From the NCBI GenBank assembly GCA_029239355.1, contig JAQZAZ010000031.1:1-43468 (forward strand): a stretch of 43,468 nucleotides of DNA, written 5' to 3'. This document shows, piece after piece, positions 14,338 through 23,351 of the stretch; positions within the stretch are counted from its first letter, which is position 1; the number at the start of each line of letters is the position of its first letter. A model generated the notes under the pieces. That model was not told the DNA's origin. It did not search any database and was given only the letters and a program-made list of their open reading frames with translations. The stretch comes from Sphingobacterium sp. Lineage in GTDB: Bacteria > Bacteroidota > Bacteroidia > Sphingobacteriales > Sphingobacteriaceae. The translations under genes were made by a program, and so were the position numbers.

Positions 14338-15693
14338 TTATCTTGGGTTTTGGGGCATGCCTGTCAGTTCAATGATTTCAGCAGGTAATGGTAACGCATA
14401 TTTGTTATCATTTCTCTTAAGCGAAAACTCGCTGTCACCTAACTTTCGAGCAGGAACAATCAACCCATCATCAATCTTATTTAACCGTTTGATATCCCCC
14501 CATCGGGAATCCCGCATGATAAATTCCTTTCGTCTCTCATCCAAAACTAGTTTTAAGGCGCTCTCTTGCGACATTGACGCAAGCGGCGGGCTATAAGTCT
14601 CATCATAACGATGACGTTGGAAAATTTCAAGAAATCTCAGTCCTTCCTCTATTTTATTCAGCCGTATTAATCCTTCCGAAAGATTGAGGTAGGCATCCGC
14701 TACTGTAAGTCCCATAAAAAGCCCTCGGGAGCCGACGTAAGACCCCTTGAAATTATAAGATCCATCTTTATTTCTTTCAAAAAAAAGCTTCTTTCTAAGA
14801 TCATGAGTGTTATATGAAGAATATAATAGTGTATCAATTTTACAATAGGACTTTCCAAGCATGTTATAGATTCCTCCTCCGGCCACTATATAAACGATTT
14901 CGTCATCAAAACCAAAAAACGGATATCTGGCTTCCTGTGAATAGTCTTTATAATCTTTAAGTTTGCTATCGATTTCAAGTGCTTTCTGTGCATACAGAAC
15001 TGATTGATCAAATTCAGTTCGTGCCTGATAAATCCATGAAAGTAACACATAAGCTGATATCCTTGACGGCAAGTGAATATTATCTGATTTCAATGGCAAT
15101 AAACCTTCCGCTTCATGAAGATCCTTTAGTATCTGTTGATAACATGCCTCTACTGTTCCCCTTTCGGAAGGTATGTTAAAATCATCACTCAGCCTTAAAG
15201 GGATGCCAAGATCAGTTTTAGAAGCTTCTATATCATATGCTTTAGAAAAGAGGGAAAGCAGCTTATAGTGACCAAATGCCCTAAAGAACAATGCCTTTCC
15301 CCTAAGCTCCTTTGCACGCCCCTCTATTTTCTTCTCAGAAGCGATCTTATCCAATTTGGCTAATACATGATTGCTGTAATATATGCTCTTATAATAATCC
15401 AGCCAAGGATTGAGGTAAAACTGGTAGAAGATTTCTTCTCCCCATGTATATAACTGTCTTTCGTGCTGATCAAATGCTTCCCAGCTAGATTTGTCGAGGT
15501 AATAATTATCAGCAGAAGCCTCGCCAAGTCCCATGCTATAATAATTCATGATCTTAGTATTGTTCAATAGCGCATCAAGGTCATCGAGGCTATTGGCTTC
15601 TTTTAGACTGGCATCGGGTTTTTCATCCAAGAAATTTTTACATGAAATCTGAAGAATGAACAATAGATATAAAAAATAGTTGAACGTTTTCAT
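14338..15693 (-). CDS. RagB/SusD-family outer-membrane nutrient-binding lipoprotein
   Basis: 451 residues, at the short end for SusD proteins. A lipoprotein signal ends at C18 (LQISCKNFLDEKPDASLKEA), followed by the usual FLDxxP motif. The middle has the SusD helical TPR-like part (GKALFFRAFGHYKLLSLFSK with the typical N/RAxxYxxLVxxYG-like pattern) and the C-terminus has the LVLDERRKEFIMRDSRWGDI block normal for the family (LxxERRxEFxxEGxRWxDLxR). SusD proteins cap the SusC transporter and bind the ligand at the cell surface. The gene starts 5 nt after SusC. The ligand is unknown. Confidence 0.93.
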   Translation of the reverse strand: MKTFNYFLYLLFILQISCKNFLDEKPDASLKEANSLDDLDALLNNTKIMNYYSMGLGEASADNYYLDKSSWEAFDQHERQLYTWGEEIFYQFYLNPWLDYYKSIYYSNHVLAKLDKIASEKKIEGRAKELRGKALFFRAFGHYKLLSLFSKAYDIEASKTDLGIPLRLSDDFNIPSERGTVEACYQQILKDLHEAEGLLPLKSDNIHLPSRISAYVLLSWIYQARTEFDQSVLYAQKALEIDSKLKDYKDYSQEARYPFFGFDDEIVYIVAGGGIYNMLGKSYCKIDTLLYSSYNTHDLRKKLFFERNKDGSYNFKGSYVGSRGLFMGLTVADAYLNLSEGLIRLNKIEEGLRFLEIFQRHRYDETYSPPLASMSQESALKLVLDERRKEFIMRDSRWGDIKRLNKIDDGLIVPARKLGDSEFSLKRNDNKYALPLPAEIIELTGMPQNPR

Positions 15694-15698
15694 TTTTT

Positions 15699-18600
15699 CT
15701 AATTATAAGTCAAATTAATACCTAGAGAAATCTGTTTCTTAGGCCTGAATTGTGAAAGGTAATCGGGATCAATTCCTTTATTGTTTTTTCTCCAAATAAT
15801 TCCAAGATTAGTGGCATTGCAGAATAGCCTTCCGGCAACAATTTTATTGATCCTGAATTTATATCCTACAGAAAGATTCTGTAAACGTACATGGCTTGCA
15901 TCTTCAACTAAAACGGAAGAACTTTGATAGAAAGAGCTGCGCTCGGTATCAACAGGGTAAATAAAAGAAGGTATATCTGTTTTGGATTCGTCACCGCTCA
16001 CTTTCCATCTACGATCAAAATCCCCGCTACCATCACCTAATCCCCCCATGGCAACCAATTCATTATATCCTACTGGAGTCCGTCTAAATACATGTCCTAA
16101 TTTATATAGAAAACTAGCGGAGACATCAAAGTTTCCTAGAGACATACCGGGGTTAAAATAACCCGAATAGCGCGGAACTACAGTACCTTTGTATTCGAGT
16201 ACAGATTTATCCTGCAATTTGATGTTTGGATAATCAATCGAACGCTCACCATCCAGTTCCCCGACCGGATTTCCGTTGGCGTCTAGCCCATTCCACTTAT
16301 ATGCGAGAATAGAATATACCGGATAGCCTACCTGTCCCGTCACTGAAGTACCATAACTTAGAAACTCATAAGCATAATTGCCTTCATAATAATAATCTGT
16401 GACTTTGCTGTTATTGAAATTGATCATAAGCTGGGGCGTAAAGAAAACACGATTTCCAAGCGGGATATTTCCATTGAGTTTCAGGTCAAAACCATTGCCT
16501 TTCATTGCGGCAATGTTCCGAAGTACACCCTTGTTTGGTATTGCCGTATAATCCACGGGATATCTGCCAAAAAGGTCAGTTCCCCATTTTTTGTAATAGT
16601 CCAGAGAACCATTGATCTTACCCGACATAAATGAAAAATCAATTCCAGTATTCCATATTGTATTTTTTTCCCATCTTAGATCAGGGTTGCTGTACTGGGA
16701 AATAATAGCCTGCGGCAAGTTGGTATAGCGGTCAGGGTTTGTGTAGCGAATAGTTGTAATGGCTGAGCGCGATTGATCCACATTTCCACTGATACCATAT
16801 GATCCGCGTAAGCTCAGCGCATCTATCCATGCAATCTTAAAGAAACCCTCTTCCGAAAGATTCCATTTGTAGCCGATAGACCATAGCGGTTGCCACCTTT
16901 CGTTCGTTTTTACACCGAATAGATTTGAAGCGTCCCGCCTAACACTCCCTGTCAGGACATACCTACCGTTATAAGAGACCGATGCATTTGCATATTGAGA
17001 TCGTGAACGGTTTATTTTAAGGCTCTTATTATCTAAATATGGAACATAAATGGTCGATTTATCAATAAAGTTAGTGTATGGGTTCCTGTAATCTACTTTT
17101 GAAACAGTATACGTGTCGGGATCAAATCCATAGAATCTGTATTGTGCACTCTCGGCATTTGCCTGTCTCCACTCTGTTCCCAGTAAAGCTGTAAACAACA
17201 AACCCCGCCACCTCTTTTCATAGTTAACACCAAATCTCACATTATGCGTCGTTTGTATCTGATCAGACTGATCCAGAATACCGCCAGTAGGAATTGCCGA
17301 TGTTACGGTTCGTTTGGTATAGTCTACCATAGCATAGGAATTGATCAGATTTCTGATCATATAACTATCCTCATCATAACGTTGTTTATCCCGGGTGGAT
17401 ACAAACTGAAAACCATAGTTCCCCTGCAGATTCAGGCCCTTCAAGAGTTTGATATCACCTGTCACATTTGCGAGTACCATATTTGATGCGAGTATAGAAT
17501 GCTTTTTTTTGTATTCTATCAGCGGATATTCGAACCAGTCATTTAACAGCCCTTGCCCTACAGTGTCAAGATATCCTACCCTATTTTTAGCATGTCTAAT
17601 TGGATTGCCATCTTTGTCTGCAAGCATTAGGTATGGTCTACCATTGGTTGGACTATAGGCAGTTCTCCCTTCTTGAAATTTATTGTCTACATATTGAAGG
17701 TCAGTTGAAAGCCTGATCTTTGGATGCAGTTCAATTTCAACATAACTTCTTAATAGACTCTTTCTCAGTTTTTCGTCCAGTGTCCCAGTGTTATTGTCCA
17801 TCCGCGCAGAAAATAGGTAACGCAAGTTCCTACTACCACCTTCAATACTTAAGTTCTGATATTGGTTGACAGCCGTTCGGTACATATACTTACTGTAATC
17901 ATCCCTGACATCAAGCTTTCTGTAGTTCGCTATCGCCTGCTCATGATCCTTTCGATCTCCTATTCCATCTCTAATGGCTATTAAATGCTCTACTACAGGC
18001 GAAAGATAAGGCATGTTGAAGGAATTTTGATTATCATAACGGCCTTGTTCAAACAGGAAGCTTTCGAGATCTACAACACCCGAAGAAGAAATCCGATTTA
18101 AGGAATAAAGGTCCGGTTTTTCCTGTATCTGCACACCGCTTGCTATTGTGACCCGATTCGGGGAATTGTATTTCCCTTTTTTCGTCGTGATTACTATAAC
18201 CCCGTTCCCTGCACGAGTACCCCAAATAGCTGAGGCAGCGGCATCTTTTAATATGGTGATATCGTCGATGTCTTCGGGATTGATCCAGTTCGGATCACCT
18301 TCGTAGGGGAAATTATCGAGCACGATGAGGGGAAGATTTGTATTATTGATACTGCTCAATCCGCGGATGGTCATCGACCGTTTGCTGTCGCCAGTCTTAT
18401 CGAATAGGATCGGTGAATTGCCCTCTAACTTCTGAAATATATTGCTGCCGTACACATCCCTGCTTCGTTGGAGGTCAATTTTATCGAATGCTCCTGATGC
18501 TATACGCTGATTTATTTTCTGATATCCTGTATTAATTGTAACAATTTCGAGCACATTATCTTTGCTGGCCAACGTGACGGACCTGTCTTTAAGCAGCTGA

Positions 18601-18845
18601 CTCAATGCAATCGTAACAGTTTTGTATCTGATATGCGTAAAGGTCAAGCTATCCATATCAATCTTGGTCAAAAGAAAAGATCCTTCATGGTCAGTTTTTG
18701 CGACAAAATCTCGTCCTTTGACATTTACCTCTTCCAGCGGATTAAAGTTATCCACGTCGGTGATCTTTATCTTTATTACCTGAGCCTGGCCGTTCACCGT
18801 CTTGATAAAAATGAAAAGCAAGAATATTAAGTAAGTCGTTTTCAT
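15699..18845 (-). CDS. SusC/RagA-family TonB-linked outer-membrane transporter
   Basis: 1048 residues. A signal peptide (1-20, YLIFLLFIFIKTVNG), a CarboxypepD_reg-like beta domain (~23-100), the plug with MTIRGLSSINNTNLPLIVLD, SAIWGTRAGNGVIVITTKKG (the typical SusC signature), then a long beta-barrel ending ISLGINLTYN. There is no STN domain in front of the plug; a similar segment instead ends the upstream TlpA-like protein. SusC proteins use TonB/ExbBD energy to import ligands bound by SusD. ATGA overlap (4 nt) with the upstream gene shows tight coupling. Transported ligand unknown. Confidence 0.95.
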   Translation of the reverse strand: MKTTYLIFLLFIFIKTVNGQAQVIKIKITDVDNFNPLEEVNVKGRDFVAKTDHEGSFLLTKIDMDSLTFTHIRYKTVTIALSQLLKDRSVTLASKDNVLEIVTINTGYQKINQRIASGAFDKIDLQRSRDVYGSNIFQKLEGNSPILFDKTGDSKRSMTIRGLSSINNTNLPLIVLDNFPYEGDPNWINPEDIDDITILKDAAASAIWGTRAGNGVIVITTKKGKYNSPNRVTIASGVQIQEKPDLYSLNRISSSGVVDLESFLFEQGRYDNQNSFNMPYLSPVVEHLIAIRDGIGDRKDHEQAIANYRKLDVRDDYSKYMYRTAVNQYQNLSIEGGSRNLRYLFSARMDNNTGTLDEKLRKSLLRSYVEIELHPKIRLSTDLQYVDNKFQEGRTAYSPTNGRPYLMLADKDGNPIRHAKNRVGYLDTVGQGLLNDWFEYPLIEYKKKHSILASNMVLANVTGDIKLLKGLNLQGNYGFQFVSTRDKQRYDEDSYMIRNLINSYAMVDYTKRTVTSAIPTGGILDQSDQIQTTHNVRFGVNYEKRWRGLLFTALLGTEWRQANAESAQYRFYGFDPDTYTVSKVDYRNPYTNFIDKSTIYVPYLDNKSLKINRSRSQYANASVSYNGRYVLTGSVRRDASNLFGVKTNERWQPLWSIGYKWNLSEEGFFKIAWIDALSLRGSYGISGNVDQSRSAITTIRYTNPDRYTNLPQAIISQYSNPDLRWEKNTIWNTGIDFSFMSGKINGSLDYYKKWGTDLFGRYPVDYTAIPNKGVLRNIAAMKGNGFDLKLNGNIPLGNRVFFTPQLMINFNNSKVTDYYYEGNYAYEFLSYGTSVTGQVGYPVYSILAYKWNGLDANGNPVGELDGERSIDYPNIKLQDKSVLEYKGTVVPRYSGYFNPGMSLGNFDVSASFLYKLGHVFRRTPVGYNELVAMGGLGDGSGDFDRRWKVSGDESKTDIPSFIYPVDTERSSFYQSSSVLVEDASHVRLQNLSVGYKFRINKIVAGRLFCNATNLGIIWRKNNKGIDPDYLSQFRPKKQISLGINLTYN

Positions 18846-20251
18846 AAGCTTCTCCTTTCTGTTACCTCTATAATTGATTGTTTAGTGCGCTGATTTTTGA
18901 TTTTTAGGCCATATTCAGACAATATGTTCTGTAAATATTCCTCATCCCTTATCTTATGGAGATCTATAGAAATCCTGTCCTGTTTATCGATTAAATCACT
19001 GGACAAATAGATTGGCACCCTCCCCATATCCTTTTGTTGGTAGTTCAGCGACTTCAGTAGTTCCTCAATCGTCACATTATCAGCTGGCGCGTGTAACTTT
19101 TTATTTCCTTTAGGATATATCAGTTTGGTTTCCACTTCTTTCTCAACGACTGAAAGGTCATATCCATTTGTATTGAGCAGTGCGATCAATGCATTCCACT
19201 TTAATTCTTTTTTTGGGATGTTCAATGGGGCGATAGATTCTAAGCCAGCACCATATTTGGTTAACCATACAGTGTAAGGAAATTTTTGTTGATCTTCGAA
19301 GCCGAAGTAGTCGAATTGATCTTCATTACTTATCTTTAAAAAGATCCGGTTATGCCAATAAACATCAAGGAGCTTGTACATTGCAAACAACAGACTATGA
19401 TTTGTTAGGTAAAGCCTTTGTGTGCTATCAGTCTTTTTATAAGATCCAAACGCTGAAAGTCCACTTATAGGCCCCATTATAACCGTTCTGGATTTTATAG
19501 CATCCTTAATTCTACTGTTTTTTTGGTCTAGGATGACTTTGGTTTTATCAAAATCAAGGATATCGCTTTTTGCAAGATATTCTTGATATTTACCCTCTTT
19601 CAATTTTTGGACATTTTCGGGTAACAATATTTCAGAGTGGGCAACAGTCAAAACTTTTCCGTGTTGGATAACTACGATATGCGGAATTATCCTATATGGA
19701 AAATAAGCTCTGAGCACTGTATCGCCGATTATCGTTGGAAAGTTAAGCTTAAACCTTTCGTTGAACTTGGTGACTTCTTCTTTGTCCTGATAAGTGACAC
19801 CGAGGAATGCTATATCTGCATCCGTATACGCATCTGTTTTAACATACTTTTGTATTGATCCAATACAGGCACCACACCATGTCGCCCAGAAGTCCAGAAT
19901 GATCAATTTTCTATTTTTGAGCTCCTTAAGAGTTATTGCATTCTTATTAGAGCTGTTGTACATAGCGTTCAAGGATGCAGTCCAAAATTCATCCGGAACT
20001 GTATCTCCTATTTTTAGTGGTTCAATTATTTTCAGCCCTTTGGCCCCGCTGTCCTTGCGGGGCGTCTGAGCTGATAAACTAAACATATAAAATACAGTAG
20101 CAATTACTAAAAGAGTCCTTATGGTCAGTAGTTCTTTTAAGCTATAAACTTTACTTTCAATACACCTAGGTTGTGTATTTACTAAATTTACATACTGGGC
20201 TACCAGTTTTGAACAGGCAATACCTCTCCCAGTCCTTATAAAATTGTTCAT
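18842..20251 (-). CDS. TlpA-like thioredoxin-fold protein with C-terminal STN-like domain
   Basis: 469 residues. A basic ~45-residue N-terminus precedes a membrane segment/signal anchor (~46-61, LLVIATVFYMFSLSA), so the bulk is periplasmic. The TlpA domain contains LIILDFWATWCGACIGSIQK with the CxxC pair at C126/C129, and IIPHIVVIQHGK with the cis-Pro. The C-terminal ~80 residues (VTIEELLKSLNYQQ, VPIYLSSDLIDKQDRISIDL, DEEYLQNILSEYGLKIKN) follow the STN pattern usually found at the N-terminus of SusC receptors. The gene is first of the TlpA-SusC-SusD operon and overlaps SusC by 4 nt. A DUF3738-like domain is the alternative reading of the C-terminus. Confidence 0.8.
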   Translation of the reverse strand: MNNFIRTGRGIACSKLVAQYVNLVNTQPRCIESKVYSLKELLTIRTLLVIATVFYMFSLSAQTPRKDSGAKGLKIIEPLKIGDTVPDEFWTASLNAMYNSSNKNAITLKELKNRKLIILDFWATWCGACIGSIQKYVKTDAYTDADIAFLGVTYQDKEEVTKFNERFKLNFPTIIGDTVLRAYFPYRIIPHIVVIQHGKVLTVAHSEILLPENVQKLKEGKYQEYLAKSDILDFDKTKVILDQKNSRIKDAIKSRTVIMGPISGLSAFGSYKKTDSTQRLYLTNHSLLFAMYKLLDVYWHNRIFLKISNEDQFDYFGFEDQQKFPYTVWLTKYGAGLESIAPLNIPKKELKWNALIALLNTNGYDLSVVEKEVETKLIYPKGNKKLHAPADNVTIEELLKSLNYQQKDMGRVPIYLSSDLIDKQDRISIDLHKIRDEEYLQNILSEYGLKIKNQRTKQSIIEVTERRSL

Positions 20252-20809
20252 TTTAAGGTTTTAAAAATGGTCGTAATCTTCCCCTTTCCTTGCGTAGACG
20301 CTGGATCAGGTCATTAGAATAACTCGTAAAAATGTTCCGATATAGTAGTCTCTAATTGGTTACAAAGCAGATGATATATTTACAATGACACTTTTTTCGG
20401 ATGGTCATACAGACCTCTAGCCTTAATAGAACTAAGGCGGATTGGGATTTTTTGAATGTTTGTTTTTAATAATCATAACTCACCTTTTAGGGTTATTTCG
20501 ATGAGTCTCATTTAGCTTAGATAACTATAGCGGGCTACTCCAAACCGTGCCACAGGGTTCCGACGCCCTCCAAAACGGAATTACAGTAGTAGCCCGTGCG
20601 CTATAGTACGCATCTAAGATACGTAAAATACCGTCACAGGCATTGAACTACCGCCTCGTTTGGATCAAATTGTCGGAATTTGTGACCGAGACTTTCTATT
20701 CAAATGCCAGATTAAGAATCTCTTAATCAACGTATCAAAAATACAAATTATTTTAAAATAATCAAATAATTGGTCAATTTAAAATGATTTCAATTTGTGT
20801 ATTTGCTAA
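20252..20809. other. Divergent gene-free region between TlpA operon and XRE gene
   Basis: About 560 nt with no credible gene. It holds a small hairpin GCCTTA (20420-20425)/TAAGGC (20433-20438) followed 9 nt later by six T, and the large hairpin element at 20516-20618. Near the XRE gene, TGTATTTG (20798-20805) is one base off the -7 consensus and would give an almost leaderless start at 20810. I see no clear promoter for the TlpA operon. Confidence 0.5.
20516..20618. ncRNA. 103-nt multi-segment hairpin element, candidate structured RNA
   Basis: Three nested perfect stems: CTTAGAT (20516-20522)/ATCTAAG (20612-20618); CTATAGCG (20525-20532)/CGCTATAG (20599-20606); GGCTACT (20533-20539)/AGTAGCC (20588-20594). 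They are separated by an internal loop and a 4-nt bulge. The apical part contains CCGT (~20545-20548)/ACGG (~20575-20578) and GGG/CCC around TTCCGACG. Total stem length of 22 bp plus an ordered apical region is far from chance. It could be a Bacteroidetes RNA of the Flavo-1 or 6S-like kind, or a remnant of a small mobile element; I cannot confirm which, and the strand is not determined. Confidence 0.5.
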
Positions 20810-21310
20810 ATGGAATCATATTTTGGAAAAAACATTCGAGCAATACGGAAAATGCTCAATCTTTCCGTAAAACTTTATTCGGAATTGACAGGAGTGTCTC
20901 AAACTACTATCGTTAACATAGAGCAAGGACATACTGGGTTAAAAGTCGAAACAATGAAAAAATTAATTGCGTTTACAGAATATTCGATTGATCAGGTTTC
21001 ATCAAGTAATTTTCAAGTTCCTAATAACCTTAAAGAAGAATTGTTCTCCAAGTTCAAAGATGATCATCAGATACGAGATTTTTTTATGAATGAACCAAAA
21101 ATTCTCGACGCTATTAATCAGAATCTGGTTAATAACAAGTTTTTTGAATCGTTTGTAGAAACTAATGAAATCGTGCAGTATTTTAAGGATAAGGGATTGA
21201 AGATTAGCGGCACATCGTTACAAAATGAATTGAAAAAGCACAAAGAGGTTGAAATAATAGAGCATCCTTCAAAGAAAAATACAAACCTTTACCGTAGGAA
21301 GTTAAAGTGA
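20810..21310 (+). CDS. XRE-family HTH transcriptional regulator
   Basis: 166 residues. Residues ~5-60 are a Cro/CI-type HTH (IRAIRKMLNLSVKLYSELTG, VSQTTIVNIEQGHTGLKVET). The remaining ~100 residues are helical and charged with no recognisable domain (EIVQYFKDKGLKISGTSLQN). It starts at ATG 20810 with a near-consensus -7 box right before. It is 125 nt upstream of the SIR2-domain gene on the same strand, the normal arrangement for a repressor of a toxic defence effector. Confidence 0.85.
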   Translation: MESYFGKNIRAIRKMLNLSVKLYSELTGVSQTTIVNIEQGHTGLKVETMKKLIAFTEYSIDQVSSSNFQVPNNLKEELFSKFKDDHQIRDFFMNEPKILDAINQNLVNNKFFESFVETNEIVQYFKDKGLKISGTSLQNELKKHKEVEIIEHPSKKNTNLYRRKLK

Positions 21311-21435
21311 GTCGATGACAAATCAAGACAAGACTTATAATGAGCGTTTAGCTGGCAGATTGCGTGAAATTATGAATATTTTAGCTTAGATTATTAGAAA
21401 TACATTTATAAAAGTAATAGCGAAATTGAGATTGA

Positions 21436-23043
21436 ATGAAAAAGTACAAGTACCTTGAATATTTTCCTAAGCCATTTTTGCAAGATTTGGTAAGTAATCA
21501 TTGCCTACCGATAATAGGTGCAGGATTTTCCAAGAATGCTGATATCCCTAAAAACAAGAAGATGCTTGATTGGGATGAATTAGGAAGAGCAATAGCTGAT
21601 GACATTCAAGATTATAAATATACCAATGCAATTGATGCTATATCGGCCTATTGCCATGAGTATTCAAGGACAAACCTTGTCGAAAAACTGACACAACTTT
21701 TGCTACTAAGTTCAGTAAAGCCTGGAAGAACGCATAAAGCATTTTGTGAACTACAATTCGATATTGTCTGCACAACAAATTTTGAGTTCCTTTTAGAACA
21801 GGGCTATGGATTAATTCCAAAATATTGTAGACCGATTATCGATGAAGACCAATTATCGATTTCCAATTCCGGTGATGGAATTACCATTCTTAAACTTCAT
21901 GGCGATTTACATCACCCTAACAAGTTAGTGGTGACCGAAGAAGATTATGATAGATTTCTAACTAAAAACCCAATGTTAGCGACATATCTAGCAAATCTCC
22001 TAATAATTAGAACACCATTATTTATAGGTTATAGTTTAGATGATACTGACTTTAGGCAAATCTGGCAAGTAATAAAAGATAGGCTTGGTAATTTACGGAG
22101 GCAAGCTTATGTCTTAAAAATAGACTGCTCCCCACATGAAAAAGCCAGATTTGAACGAAGGGGAGTTAAGGTGATTAACATAAAAGGTAATCCAGCAGAT
22201 TATCCAAAAATTCTAGAGGAAGTTTTTACCGAATTGAAGGAATACTGGAACAACGAAGTATTGAAATTACCAACGGTGAGTGAGGAAGCCACTTTAGCGG
22301 AGCTTGCATTGCCTGATGACACGAACAATAGATTATGCTTTTTTTCAATCCCAATAAAGTTACTGCCATTCTACAAAAAGTATATTTTCCCGATTGCTGC
22401 AAATAATGGACTTGTTCCTATTAGTGCGGATGATGTGATCTCAATAGGAGATAATTGGATTGCAAAGGTTACAGCATTAATTAATAAGGCAGAATTTATT
22501 GTACTCGATCTCGCTACACAAAATACCATGTTTGAACTTGGCTTGGTCATGAGCGAAAATAAACATCTATCAAGGCTTTTAGTTATCCAATCAGAAAATT
22601 CTCCAATACCATCAGACATACAAAATCTGAAATACATTGTAAGACCTGAAAATCCTTTCGATGAAATTGATCAATTGAGCGATCGAATAGAGCATTGGTT
22701 TAGAGATGTAGTTGAGCCGCTTAAAACAACTTATGATGAAGAGCCTCGGAGATTACTTAATAAGAAAGAGTATCGTGCGGCCGTCATCTCCGCTATGACA
22801 TTATTAGAAGTATATATGAGGCAGCGTGTTGAACTAGTCAAAAGTGTCCCTTTAAAAACTACCACACCATATTCCATTTATGCGTCCGCTAAAGAATTTG
22901 GAATCATTAACGATAAGGAGTATGTAGAAATTAGATTATGGTCCGATACCAGGAATCAACTTGTTCATACCAAAGCAGCTGTAACTCCCGCAATCGCAAA
23001 AAGAATAGTTAATGGTGTGTATTTACTTGTTCAAAATAATTAA
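21436..23043 (+). CDS. SIR2-domain defence effector with deoxyribosyltransferase-like and HEPN-like domains
   Basis: 535 residues. Residues ~15-265 are a SIR2 fold: PIIGAGFS (25-32), TTN (113-115) and LKLHGD with H155 as the expected catalytic His, then LFIGYSLDDTDFRQI. Residues ~298-400 (FFSIPIKLLPFYKKYIFPIA, AEFIVLDLATQNTMFELGLV) match the nucleoside 2-deoxyribosyltransferase/TIR-like family of predicted nucleotide-binding domains. Residues ~445-535 are helical with TRNQLVH (R506...H511), the Rx4H signature of HEPN RNases, though DUF4145-like domains look alike. SIR2 proteins in phage defence degrade NAD+. An XRE gene lies just upstream. Function in defence is inferred. Confidence 0.75.
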   Translation: MKKYKYLEYFPKPFLQDLVSNHCLPIIGAGFSKNADIPKNKKMLDWDELGRAIADDIQDYKYTNAIDAISAYCHEYSRTNLVEKLTQLLLLSSVKPGRTHKAFCELQFDIVCTTNFEFLLEQGYGLIPKYCRPIIDEDQLSISNSGDGITILKLHGDLHHPNKLVVTEEDYDRFLTKNPMLATYLANLLIIRTPLFIGYSLDDTDFRQIWQVIKDRLGNLRRQAYVLKIDCSPHEKARFERRGVKVINIKGNPADYPKILEEVFTELKEYWNNEVLKLPTVSEEATLAELALPDDTNNRLCFFSIPIKLLPFYKKYIFPIAANNGLVPISADDVISIGDNWIAKVTALINKAEFIVLDLATQNTMFELGLVMSENKHLSRLLVIQSENSPIPSDIQNLKYIVRPENPFDEIDQLSDRIEHWFRDVVEPLKTTYDEEPRRLLNKKEYRAAVISAMTLLEVYMRQRVELVKSVPLKTTTPYSIYASAKEFGIINDKEYVEIRLWSDTRNQLVHTKAAVTPAIAKRIVNGVYLLVQNN

Positions 23044-23351
23044 AGGTTTTGATATGTGCCAAAAAAATGGCAACCTGGGAAGTGTAACTCAAACCGTGTC
23101 AAATTATTTATATAGTTTAAATAATTTCCTCAGAGTAGGTTTAGTTATATCACACATTAAACATACAATCGCTTCAATGCCTATAGTCTCATAAAGCTTA
23201 ACCTATTCAAGACGCTTTTTACCTCATTTTACATTGTTATAAATTATGTAGGAATGTGCCAAATTGGCGGTTATACCATCATTTTAACATAAAGTTATTG
23301 AAAGCATCTGTATGATTCACATACATATAATATCTCGTGTTAGCTCATGAT
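23044..23351. other. Gene-free region between convergent SIR2 and nuclease genes
   Basis: About 308 nt without a gene. A weak hairpin, TGCCA/TGGCA around seven A (23057-23071), follows the SIR2 stop within 15 nt. The 10-mer ATGTGCCAAA occurs at 23054-23063 and exactly 200 bp later at 23254-23263, the second time inside GCCAAATTGGC, a perfect palindrome. No terminator with a T run is seen for either gene. Confidence 0.4.

Noticed and set aside
23054..23263. ATGTGCCAAA repeated exactly 200 bp apart after the SIR2 gene
   Set aside because: A 10-mer pair in AT-rich DNA is weak evidence, and no third copy or regular unit is seen, so not a CRISPR-like or tandem array.
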